64,000 nucleotides of DNA from Atopsyche davidsoni (Eukaryota > Arthropoda > Insecta > Trichoptera > Hydrobiosidae): NCBI GenBank assembly GCA_022113835.1, contig JAILWY010000029.1, positions 4,556,001-4,620,000 of the forward strand, given 5' to 3'. A program made the position numbers and the translations under genes. This document shows positions 1 to 10,655 of this stretch, piece after piece. The notes under the pieces were generated by a model. It made no database searches, had not been told where the DNA came from, and worked only from the letters and a program-made list of their open reading frames with translations. Position 1 is the stretch's first letter, and every line of letters begins with the position of its first letter.

Positions 1-689
1 TGGCCTCGCAATATATAATTTTTCGGAAATCAATTTCTATTCATTTATTTATAGCATGCAAGTAATTATATTTTACATATATCTATATTTGGCTTGCGTT
101 TCGATATCTTCTTAGCGATGAAAGGAAACGGTTAATTTTAGAAACTATGTCGTGTTGCATACTTTTTATAAAATCTTGTTTTTCTCAAGGATGGTGATAT
201 TTATCCAAATGTGAAGAGTCGTCACGTTTACTCGATATTTTGACACGAATAAATGCAAGCGAATCTTCAACTTCCATTGTAAACATTATAATTTTATTCA
301 ATGGTTTTAGATGGTTTAGGAAAATATTTCGGTTGCTGTCCTCGTGAGGCCAGGTAACTGAATTGTCTTCAACATATCAGGTCCGACTGGCAGCCGCCAA
401 TGAAACCAAATTTTTATTTGGCTTTTCCTTCATAAAGAAGTCGGCGACTTTTACTAGGCGATCCTATTGCTGTTCCTCCTTTTTGTTCTTAAATCAAGGT
501 ATTGTAAAAGGAAAGATGTCCGTGAAGACCCGCGACTGAATTTTTTCTTCGTTGTTCTATATTCTGAAATTAATTGATGAAGCGCGGATTTTGACCGAAG
601 AGCTATTTTTCCCAGTGTGGCCTTGTAATTTAGTAACCAGTCAATATTATTCATTTGGAAAATTAGACCTAAAAATCTATCCAATCGAA
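1..689. other. Noncoding, no gene seen
   Basis: AT-rich sequence at the window edge. The open frames crossing it lack recognisable motifs and I see no splice-supported exon. Any feature continuing from outside the window cannot be judged. Confidence 0.6.
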
Positions 690-885
690 AATATAAAAAA
701 CAGAGGCCTGTGATTTCCGAGAAACCGCTGGGTAAATTCCAAAACATCCTTGCCCAATGGGGAGTCGGGTCAGTTTGTATGTGACCTGGGCGTGGGTGCG
801 GTACATCCAGGGGTCCGGTACTGGGATCAACCTCTGCGTCCATCGCCCTTTCTGTGACTCGCTCCAGCAGCTTGCCACTTGTGCA
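690..885 (-). pseudogene. R1-like LINE reverse transcriptase C-terminal relic
   Basis: On the - strand a short frame reads a serine-glutamate stretch followed by GRWTQRLIPV, then a YRTHAQVTYKLTR and GQGCF segment. This matches the end of ORF2 in R1/related LINEs, where a GRWTxRLIP block precedes the conserved LTxLLTGHGCFxxYL motif. Only about 65 codons are left, no RT core is present, and both sides run into AT-rich DNA. The piece is more GC-rich than its surroundings. I infer a 5'-truncated, long-dead insertion. Confidence 0.6.
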
Positions 886-1141
886 TCGTTCGCACGCGCA
901 ACGTCTCTGTCTGAAGATCAATCGGCGGAGCCCCTTGAAAAAATTGAGAGTGAATACACACATCTCAATTTTGGTGCTAAGTTATCTTGTGAAGAGATCC
1001 GTGCACTGTTTACATTCTTCTTCTCGAGTGCCTCTCCCAGAGGAGATCGGTGACCCTGAACATAAGTTTCTCCTGAGCCAGCCTCAGTAATTACTATGTA
1101 AATTAATACTTTATTTATTTTCCCAGCGTGCACAAAGGGAA

Positions 1142-1179
1142 AACAACAAAGTAGACTTACAAGTCTACACTGTTGTTTC
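1142..1179. repeat. 38-bp near-perfect hairpin
   Basis: Arms 1142-1159 and 1162-1179 pair at 16 of 18 positions around a 2-nt centre; the inner GTAGACTT/AAGTCTAC is perfect. No attached gene is seen. Confidence 0.7.
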
Positions 1180-1649
1180 GAAACGATACAACATTTTTTT
1201 AGCAAGTTGAAAAACTAACCTTATTTAACCAACAAGAATTCTTATTGATTTAATATCTTTCCTCGCTTAATACCTTTTAAATAGCTAATGATTATTGTAT
1301 CAAACTGTGGAAATATTTTATCCGTAATAATATTTAATTGTTTGGCTCCATCTTTAGAAATTTGGACGAGATATTCTATGCATCTAAAAGGCTTCTTATA
1401 ATCATTTAGTGTACTAGATATCTTTAATGTGTTCATTTAATCTATAATTTACGTCGAGTAGGCATTATTTTATGCATTGTTAATTTTAATTCTCCATTAA
1501 ATGATTCTATGTTCACAGGTCAATAGACTTTGTCGAATCTTTAACAATTATTTCCAAAACGTGGGAGCTAAGCCCTTTTTTCTGGTTTTAGAAATTCATG
1601 CAGCAAAGAGGGATTTTTAACGAGGGATCAGACCCGTTTTATCGAGTTG

Positions 1650-1979
1650 ATGCCGGCATTTTAACTCACATGGTTTTTTTTAAATCACGGGTTGTAAGGC
1701 CGTAATTTCCGCGGGCGGCTATCTGTGCGTCGGCTTTCAGGACACTATTCAGGGCCTCTAGCTCACGCCTTGCACGATGTGATTCCTTTAACTCACGGCG
1801 CATCTGTCTGAGCATTTTATCTGTGGCTGTCCGATCAGAGTTTCGAGACGACATACTCTCCGAGTCGGACCCGGCTCTGTCCTTCGCGGCGGAGCGAGTG
1901 GATGCCGGCATTTTTAACAGATTTTAATAACTCACATATTTTTTTTAAATCACGGGTTGTAAGGCCGTAATTTCCGCGG
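1650..1979. repeat. Direct repeats around a gag-like frame
   Basis: A block starting gatgccggcat and ending gtaatttccgcgg occurs at 1650-1714 and again at 1901-1979, with a spacer of roughly 190 bp. The spacer encodes the charged - strand frame at 1666-1911, so a local tandem duplication is likely. Confidence 0.6.
1666..1911 (-). CDS. Short charged coiled-coil-like frame, possible retroelement gag N-terminus
   Basis: An 81-codon frame starts at a true ATG (1909-1911). It opens MPASTRSAAKDRAG, followed by a serine/aspartate-rich stretch and then a Lys/Arg/Glu/Leu-rich segment (about residues 33-60) that could form a coiled coil. Such starts are common in retroelement Gag proteins. Its C-terminal motif RGNYGLTTRDLKK is repeated in frame by the neighbouring duplicate at about 1935-1979. 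No zinc knuckle, protease or RT is next to it, so identity is uncertain and it may be a decayed scrap. Confidence 0.3.
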   Translation of the reverse strand: MPASTRSAAKDRAGSDSESMSSRNSDRTATDKMLRQMRRELKESHRARRELEALNSVLKADAQIAARGNYGLTTRDLKKTM

Positions 1980-2069
1980 TTTAATTTATTTTTAAAGGCT
2001 TTTACACTGCACACTTTCGGCGTTCTATCACTTATGAAACCCCGAAACTTCACGTTTACAAATCCAAAA

Positions 2070-2113
2070 TTAACACTGATTTTAAATCCGAAGTTAACAC
2101 TGATTTTAAATCC
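2070..2113. repeat. Two-copy 20-bp direct repeat
   Basis: ttaacactgattttaaatcc occurs at 2070-2089 and again at 2094-2113, period 24 bp. Confidence 0.8.
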
Positions 2114-2190
2114 TGCTCGAAGGACCACTTTATACACAGTTCATAACATGAAATATAACAGTTAGGAATGCAAAGAGTAAACAAGATATT

Positions 2191-2445
2191 AACCCAAAGG
2201 GGGATTAGTAACAGGAATTCACAGATGTTAATATAACTCTGGGACTTTCTCTGCACCTTTGGGAAAAACACCTCTTAGTGGCCGTCTTGGTATAAATAAA
2301 CATAACACATCCCCAAAGGGGATTAGTGACAGGAATGCACAGATCTTAATTTAACTGCGAAATCAACCCAAAAGGATTACTGCATATTTGGTAGCAATGC
2401 TCAGGGCCTCCCCTGCACCCTTCTGGGGGAAAACACCTTTTAGCG
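2191..2445. repeat. Imperfect tandem duplication
   Basis: Segment 2191-2285 (cccaaaggggattagtaacagg, then a gcacctttgggaaaaacacct block and a ggccgt block) is repeated with changes at 2311-2445. The second copy carries an extra insertion. Function unknown; it could be part of an LTR or satellite. Confidence 0.55.
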
Positions 2446-2449
2446 GCCC

Positions 2450-5400
2450 TGTTAAACAATAAACAAAACAAATACACCGTCGTAAACCCCAGAAGGTCGG
2501 TATTTTTCTTAAGCTATGCACATGGGCAATTTAAAGCGTAAATTCCGAAGATTAAGTAAGTCGACGTTTCATACACTATCGATGAAGATTATATATATAA
2601 AGCAATTTATATTAGAGGCAAAATGTTTGCGTTCATATAGAGTATAAATTTATGGATAGTATTTATGTATTTTATTGCAAGGTCTATAAACTTGTCTGAG
2701 CAAATTTAATTCTAGATTTTATTGAGTTTGCAAAGTATCAGTACCTTTCCGGCGTATCATTTACTTGATGTGAATCATCTGCCTGCAAACGTGTTTGCCT
2801 TCGACACACTCAGTTCACTCGCAATAGAGAGACCTCTAAGATATTTAAACGTTTATATAAAAAGCTACAAATAACGTCAATATCAAATATACAAATAAGT
2901 AATTTAAATAGGAAAATAAAATATATTATTCTCAGAAATATTGAGAAATAAAATATTCTCGATTTCACAAGAACAAGCACGAACTCAGCTTAGTGATATT
3001 AAAATTCTTCTATATGTTGCCGTTGAATCTATAACATTGGGTTATGAGTTTACATAAATTAGAACAGTTAGCGTCGAGATGATGGAAAAAGCAAAAAAGT
3101 AGAAAGATTTACTATTGAAATTCACGTAAGCAGAATTGTTATATCAATGTATAAATTGGATATCAGTCCAGCAGTTTGTTGTACGAATCATTGTTTGAAT
3201 TCATTTAAAGATTTTATAAAAAGGGTAACCTTATATGCATGAAAATCATTTTTCTACTGTGGAAATTATATTTAAGTTTAATCGATTCATACATCGCCCT
3301 CGGTATCTTTCACAGGACACATTTGTCACGTGTCCATATTTATGTATATTCTGTTTCATTTAAGTTCTTTGGAAGAGCTTTACGGCGTTTTGTTACAAAA
3401 AATGTGCAATGACCATTTAAATATTTATTACTTGTGGATTTTACGAAGTCAAGTTTTAAAATTTAAGACTTCAGTTGCATTTTCTCGCATTTCATTTCCA
3501 CAAGTTCTGGGTGGTTTTAAAATACCAATTAATACACCATCCCAGTTCCTATGATTTTAAGATAAAACAGAGGATATCTATCACGCAACGATACTTTGGA
3601 TCTGATGCCAAATAAAACGGGACTGTAAATAAGATTTAAAGTACCGTTTTATATATTTTTTATTTAAAGTTGTCTTTTTTATCCAAGGCTATCCAATGGT
3701 TTAAAAATCGCAACAAATATATAATAAAAAATACAATCTTGTCGAAATACTATTAGAATATAATATATGCAGTATTTTTTTATTTTTCGGCCTCTGCCAT
3801 TATAGTATAGTTTTCTTGTTAAATTATTTTTATAGTTTATTGAAAGTTTTAAATTTTACAGTCAAATCAGATAAAGGCTGTGGATTAAAATTGCAATTAA
3901 ATCTATTAATTGTTAAATATAACCTTAACTCTGGGTCTTAGTTAATGTATACTGTTAAATTACTGTAAAAATTTTTTTTTTAATATACACTGTTTTATCA
4001 GAGAGACGAGCCCAAAGGTACGGGAAAGGAGAGTTAGTTTTTACCATTCCAGAGAGGAGGTAAAATGAAGTTTTTTATAGCACAAAAGTTCCCGAAATGA
4101 GCGATCCCGTCATGTCACACGTTGCTCTATCGATATTGAGTGGACGTCTATTATACCTTCTATTAAGCCAGTGATCAGCGACTGCTGCTCCAGCGGGGTT
4201 CCGTTGCTGTTCAATCGACGGTCGAAACCCCCAACTGGTGCTCAGCATATTCTACCATATATTTCTTTAAGTGTAACTCATTAGGATTTCCATTTTGAGT
4301 CTGGGAAAATAGAATTCAATTTCTAGAATTGTCATTATAGCGGAGAATGAATAAAACTCCTTCTCCAGTTTTGAAAACACAAAACAACGTATTTAATTCA
4401 AGTCAAGTCTGTATTTATTCAGATAAAATAATTAAAGTTACACTTTACATAATGAATTGAATAGTGCAAGAGCTATACAAATATATTTTTGCTTCGCCTA
4501 CATCACCTGAGACTGAAAGATTTGGACTAGAAAGTGCAAATTTGTCTTTTATTTTTCGATTTATTTGTTCATGGACTGATGTCTTCTCCAAGGATTGCAA
4601 GAAAAAGAATCCATGGTAAATAAGTTGTGAATGAACCCTACATCTGGTGGAGCCGAAAGATTCTCAACATTTTTGGGTATCTCCTCGGAAATCGCAAATA
4701 TTCTTTGAGGAATATTTGCGATCTTCTTAGATTGTATGTATCAAGCAGTGCATATCCAAGTATATCTTAAATAAAATTAGATATATGATAGATCTACACG
4801 ATCTGCTTGTTTTAGGAGACAACAGATTACTTATTTACCTTCTTGAAAACCATTGAAACATCCTGATGTATTATTAATAAAACTAATTTAATTCTTGATA
4901 GCTAAATTTTTACAGTCTGTTTGTAATTGATTTTCATTTTAACTTTACTCATTTCAAAGGTTTCTGAACAAATGATTTTTAGTTATTTTAGATATTTCAA
5001 GTATGTGTTGTTTTTTTTAGCTATTTTATTTAAAAATAAAAAAGCAAAAGTCAATTTGGTTTGTCAGATAATGTTGACTGGCCAAAATATATTAAAAACT
5101 GTTGTAAATATCTATGCAGTTAGCACATATGTTTTTTCAATGTTACTCAAAACAAAATCATTAATACAATGCAAATATGTAAAAGAGATAATCTCAACTC
5201 ACTCGGATTTGACAGATTATTTCAACGTGTGAAAAAAAAATGCGTGTAAAACAACCATTTTGGTATTGTCATGTTGTTAATGTGGTTAATTTGCATTGTT
5301 TTAAATGCTTTTGGTTAGAAGGATTGTATTTAAATTCTACAAAACTGTTGTAAATAAAATCTTATTTTAAAAACAATATTATGTTTGTATTTTTAATTTA

Positions 5401-6279
5401 TATTTTTAATCACTATGGGAATTTAAGCAGATCATAAAAGCTAATGGTTTTTTGTTATTCAGAAATATCACTAAGACTCGATAAAGCAAAAGAGCGCTCC
5501 CTCTTATAACTGTATAGTTTTTTTATATTCATAAAAAATAAATACCTTTACGGTTATCAGAGGCCAAAATCCTCTGAAACCATTTTTACATTTTAATCCT
5601 CCACATCGTTGTTTTAAATGCCCACATGGACAAGAAACACCATAATTCATTCATAAGTGAGCTATGTGCTCCTATACATAAGAAAAAAAATTCAATAAAC
5701 ACAATCAAAGAACAAAAGTTAAATATTACATCTTTGTTTAGTATCTTAAAAGTAATAATTTTCAAAAGCTTAGAGCTCTAAAACAAAAAAAAATCTTTTG
5801 TATTTTATCATGTTTATGCAGTAAAAAAGAGCAGTAGAATTAATCTAAAACAAATTAGTTTTTTTTTAATATCGAAATAAAATAATTAAAAGAATATCTT
5901 ATCTTACTAAATAGCACAGACTCTGTAATTAGCAATGAAAAAAATAGTTTTCTTTTCTTAAAACTCCAAATTATTTTTCAAAGCATCACAAATAATTATT
6001 GATTTTTTATTTTATTTTAAATGCGCTTTATTTAAAAAATATATTTAATTAATTATTGATTAATTAAAATATTTAATTTTTTTGTACGGGCAACACAGAA
6101 AGTAGACAATATTGATTTTTTTGACAGCGAGTGCTGAACTTCAATACTTGTAAAATAATACTTGAAATTCGTGTTTTGGATCAGTTTCTTCGGTTATCCT
6201 TAATTAATTGTCATTGTTTTGGTTTATTGTCGTTACACAATGACAAGAGTTTATTAAAACTATTGTAAAAATCCGCTAA
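2450..6279. other. AT-rich intergenic DNA upstream of gene A
   Basis: About 3.8 kb of AT-rich DNA with only short motif-free frames. Apart from the hairpin at 4691-4722 I see no gene, tRNA or clear mobile element. The last few hundred bases probably contain the promoter of gene A, but no convincing TATA box or initiator could be fixed. Confidence 0.6.
4691..4722. repeat. Perfect 13-bp hairpin
   Basis: ATCGCAAATATTC (4691-4703) and its exact reverse complement (4710-4722) flank a 6-nt loop. Isolated, of unknown role. Confidence 0.8.
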
Positions 6280-8620
6280 ATGGACGTCAAAACAGAAATC
6301 CGGGATACAGACGAAAGCAGTCAGCTTCTTGCGCCTACTGATAACATTCGATGCAACAGAAGTGACGATGCATTTTGTCCAAAAGCCCTCGGTTGCAATG
6401 AAATCAAAACTGAGAACTTCAATTCTCTCTGTGCTGGCGATGTCAGTACATATAAAATAAAAAAAGAAGTCGTCGATTTCAATGAAATTAAAATAGAAAG
6501 TTCAACCACTCCTTCACCAAAAGTCATTAATTTGTATGAAGTCAAAATAGAAAATTTTGATGCCGAGAGAGCATTTTCGGAACGTGAAACAGCATCAGGA
6601 TCTGGCGGAGAAGAACATGTACGTCCTTACCTTTGTATATTATATATTATCTCATACCCTTTCTACACCCTAAATATAAATTCAGGAACATCTGCTTTCA
6701 ACTGCAATCTTATTTTATTCAACACACGAAAAAAAAAAATAAACATTTTAATTCTGTGGTATTTAAATATATAGGATTTTTAAAAACAAATGTGTATATG
6801 TTCTCTACTTACCCATGTTTATGATTTCAAATACTTGAGCATTGCTTTCCTTAAAATATAATTTAAGCAATGTATAAATAAGTAAAGTAACATATATATA
6901 TAAGCTGGTGTTTTCAATTTGGCTGTACTTCGTATAAAATAATAAATTATTTTCAAATTGAAATTTATTTTGGTTTTAGATGCAACTTCAAACTCCTGAT
7001 ACTAAGCCTGTTTGTCTTAATCAAAAGAAAGATGCTCAGATCAACGCAGCAAGCTCACCGTTGAAGACAGTTGTTAAAAAAAGACTTTCATCTTCTGTCA
7101 ATGGCAAGAAATCGTTTATATGTGATCAATGTTCTTTCACATGTCATACACACTATAACTTAAAGAGTCACAAACTTATCCACACTGGTGAGAAGCCATT
7201 TGCATGTGACAAATGTTCTAACTCATATATCCAAAAAAGTGATTTGAACAGGCACAAACTTATTCATACTGGTGAGAAGCCTTTTGCTTGTAACCAATGT
7301 TCATATACGTGTACCCGAAAAGGGTTTTTAAAAGTACACCGACTCACTCATACTGGCGAGAAGCCGTATGCTTGTGACCAATGTTCATACTCATGTATTC
7401 ATAGGTGTGATTTAAATCGTCATAAACTTATCCACACAGGTGTGAAGCCTTTTGCCTGTGACATATGTTCATACACGTGTACTCGAATGGCGTTTTTAAA
7501 AATACACAAATTTACCCATACTGGTAAGAACCCTTTCGCTTGCAGCAAGTGCCCATACACATGCGTGCGAAATGCTGATTTGAGAAAGCATATACTTATA
7601 CATAATGATGAAAAGCCTTTAGCTTGTGATGAATGTCCATACACATGTAATAAAAAAAGTTCTCTAAAAGTACACAAGCTTTCTCACACCGGAGAGAAGC
7701 TTTTTTCGTGTGACCGATGTACTTACACATGTAATAACAAGATTTCAATGAGTGTTCACGCACTTGTTCATACTGGTGCAAAACCTTTCGCTTGTGATCA
7801 GTGCTCATACACATGCTTTCGAAAAGATTACCTAAAAAGGCACAACCTTACCCATACAAGTGTTAAACTATTTGCTTGTGATCAATGTTCATATACATGC
7901 AATAAAACAAACCATTTAAAGAGTCACAAACTTACCCATACTGGCGAAAAACCTTTTGCATGTGACCAATGTTTACACATGTTTATTCGGAAAAATGATC
8001 TAAAAAGACACAAACTTATCCATACTGTAGAAAAACCTTTGTCGTGTGACCAATGTTCGTATGCGTGCAATCGAAATAGTTCTTTAAAAATTCACAAACT
8101 TACCCATACTGATGAGAAGTTCTATACTTGTGATCAATGTTCATATACATTCAATTCGAAGGGTAATTTAAAAAATCACATACTTACTCATACAGGGGAC
8201 AAGCCTTTCGCTTGTAATCAATGTTCATACAGATGTATTCGAAAAGTTGATTTAAAGATACACAAAGTTACCCATTCAGACGAGAAACCTTTTAGTTGTA
8301 ACCAATGTTCTTATACATGTAAGTCAAAGGTCAATTTAAGAAGTCATATACGTACTCACACCGTTGAGAGGCCTTTTGCTTGTGATCTCTGTTCTTTTAC
8401 ATGTAAGTCGATGTGTAATTTAAAAAGTCATAAACTCATGCACAGCGATGCGAAGCTTTTTGCTTGTAACCAATGTCCATATATGTCTAATTCAACGAGT
8501 AATTTAAAAAGTCACAAGCTTAGGCACACTGGTGAGATGCCTTTTGCTTGCGATCACTGTTCGTACACATGCAATAGAAAATATACATTAAAGAGACACA
8601 AACTTATCCATACCGATTAG
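6280..8620 (+). CDS. Gene A: 18-finger C2H2 zinc-finger protein (two exons)
   Basis: Exon 1 is 6280-6618 (113 codons) and ends at donor GTACGT. Exon 2 is 6980-8620 after a ...tggttttag acceptor. Both junctions are phase 0, giving 659 residues. Exon 1 is acidic and holds five psi-K-x-E motifs (VKTE, IKTE, IKKE, IKIE, VKIE), the SUMO consensus. Exon 2 encodes 18 consecutive C2H2 fingers of pattern C-x2-C-x12-H-x3-H, joined by HTGEKP-type linkers. Most fingers have an extra cysteine four residues after the second zinc cysteine (CSYTC). The helix contact positions (-1, 2, 3, 6) differ from finger to finger while the scaffold is constant, so I infer a sequence-specific nuclear DNA-binding protein. 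Target unknown. Exon 2 begins with an in-frame ATG, which could give a finger-only isoform. Family assignment is secure; the splice model is inferred from consensus and from paralogues B and C. Confidence 0.92.
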
Positions 8621-8709
8621 GTGTCTTTTAATTGCAGCAAAGAGATATGATATAAGTTAAAGTTTAATTTGTTAAGTTTTAAAGTTGAAAGAGGGACTGT
8701 TTATATTAA

Positions 8710-8715
8710 AATAAA
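8710..8715 (+). promoter_or_regulatory. Poly(A) signal of gene A
   Basis: AATAAA lies 90 bp after the gene A stop codon, a normal distance for a 3' UTR end. Confidence 0.55.
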
Positions 8716-8739
8716 ATATTGAAAAAGTTTTTACTTGTT

Positions 8740-9786
8740 TATTTTTTTCTCCTTTCCCTTTTCTTTTAGAAGTTGATCAAATCATGGATCCCATATTTAG
8801 AATGTTATATGCTTCAGAGTCCACGGATGGCATCACACTTCTTTTCTAAGTATCCATCTTTTATTGCTTCATTTGTAAAAATATCCACAAATAAATAAAA
8901 TGATGAAGGAGAAAACTTAAGAAGTTTATTTCCTGGAAGTATGTTTAAAAGTCTGTTATTTTGTAGGTCAAATTATAAATATTATTGAATGCAGTGCTGG
9001 GATTTTGTTTATTGTATGTTCCAAATTATATTTCCAGGTTATATTTTTTTATGCGAGGAAGCTGAATAATGGGATCAGAAAAAATTGGCATTTCCCATTA
9101 ATTACTATAGTAAAATGATTTTCAGAATCAATTAAATGTTTAGCGGTGTTTATTTTAAAAGAGAAATATTTTAACAACAAAAAAATATTACTTTAATGGC
9201 AAGTCCCAGTGCATTGATTAAATTAATTTACGTCATATAGGTTTATAAAAAGTTTTGCGTCGATCAAATTCATAGAAATTGAAACAGTTACGTAAAAAAT
9301 TATTATTATTGGGTCTCGTCACGTTTTTTAAGAAAAAGAAACCTTGAATATTTTTAGTAAAAAAGGCGTTCATTCATTTTAAAAATCAATATTTTTGATA
9401 GAGTGTACTTGGTGGAATTCCAATTTATATTTTTATCACCTCGTGAGAAGCGCTACCAGTTTCGCTCTCCCGCTAAAGACTGAATTAAATTTCTTCTCGC
9501 GATTGCTACAACTTTTTACTGGCCATCAATATTAATTGCCATCAACCATAACACACGCTGGCTGCGTGGAGCGACTGTCAGCCGCGCCATTTTCCGTGTT
9601 AGCCTGATTCAACTTCTATTTTGCCGTCTTATTGATAAATAAAGCAGAAATTATTAGTTTATTTCCATTTTATTATTTTGTGTTGCATTTTTATAAAGAT
9701 AATATGTATTTTTTTTTAATTAAACACTTTCTTTGACTAATGTTAACGGACGCCTGTCAAACCGGATATCCGCCGCAACTGACACA
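8740..9786. other. Intergenic DNA between gene A and its pseudogene
   Basis: AT-rich with no coding signature. The stretch around 9430-9640 is less AT-rich and precedes the first-exon relic, so it may contain a former promoter. Confidence 0.5.
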
Positions 9787-10655
9787 ATGACTTCAACCGT
9801 TGGATTGTGTGTCGCGGCGTCCATTTCAAAGCGGTAGCACGCGCCGGCAGCAGAGGTCCAGCGCGATGGGAGCGAAGATGCATCCTCAAGACAAGAAGCC
9901 CTCGATTCCGGCGAAATGAATATAGAAGAATTCGATATCGAAAAAGTATTTATAGATCACGAAAAAGAACTATCTTCAAAGTCAACCCTTCCAAAAAAGG
10001 TAACATCTTGATTTTACATCCTCGTGCTGAAACCACTAACAACCCTTGAGTATCTACTTAATAGAGTTTACTGCCTTTATATGGTAGTATGTTGCCCCTT
10101 GTGTTAAATGTTGAATCAATATATCGACCAGACATTCTAGTTTTTCTACATATAATCAACTGGTGTTTAAACGATCAATGTAACAGTCGATCTAATATTT
10201 GTAATTTATTTGTTCCAGGTGCGGCAACAAACCCTTCATGTTGAGCCTACAAGCAAGATCATCTCAACACGCGCAATATTGAAAACAGTTAAAAATAAGG
10301 AAATTTCGTCTCGAACCGGAGTGAGAAGCCTTTTGCGTGTGATCAATATCCATACAAATGCAATAGAAAATACGATTTGAGCCGCCACAAACTTAGACAG
10401 GAAGCATTTTGATAGCGAACAATGTTCTTATACATGCGTTTCAAGGAGCTATTTAAAAAATCACAAACTTGTGCATGTTGGCGAAAAGCTTTTTGAGTGA
10501 GCAATGCATAATAAAAAACGATTTTTTGAATCGTCACAAACTAACCCATATTGGTGAAAAACCACTTTCATGTGACCAATGCTTGTACACATGCGAAGAA
10601 TCAAGTAAACCGCCACAAACTCACCCATATTGTGTAAAAGCTTTGCACTTGTGAC
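9787..10655 (+). pseudogene. Degenerate C2H2 zinc-finger paralogue
   Basis: A first exon runs 9787-9999 in one frame with a single TAG at 9835-9837. It keeps an acidic tail (MNIEEFDIEKVF) resembling the end of gene B exon 1 (IKIEEFDANEAL), and an intact donor at 10000. The acceptor is at 10217-10218, and exon 2 starts GTG CGG CAA CAA in phase 0, parallel to the VQPQ start of gene B exon 2. About 35 codons on, a frameshift precedes the first finger. Parts of four or five fingers follow in changing frames with lost zinc ligands (for instance CDQY for CDQC) up to about 10655. The exon layout of the family is preserved but the reading frame is not, so this is a dead duplicate. Confidence 0.85.

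Noticed and set aside
454..963. 169-codon open frame
   Set aside because: Overlaps the LINE relic in the wrong frame and shows no domain; the LINE motif is in a different frame.
4180..4250. tRNA or SINE-like B-box (ggtcgaaaccc)
   Set aside because: No cloverleaf or A-box at the right distance could be built by eye.
7420..7814. Antisense frames within gene A
   Set aside because: Mirror images of repeated finger codons; no independent coding sign.
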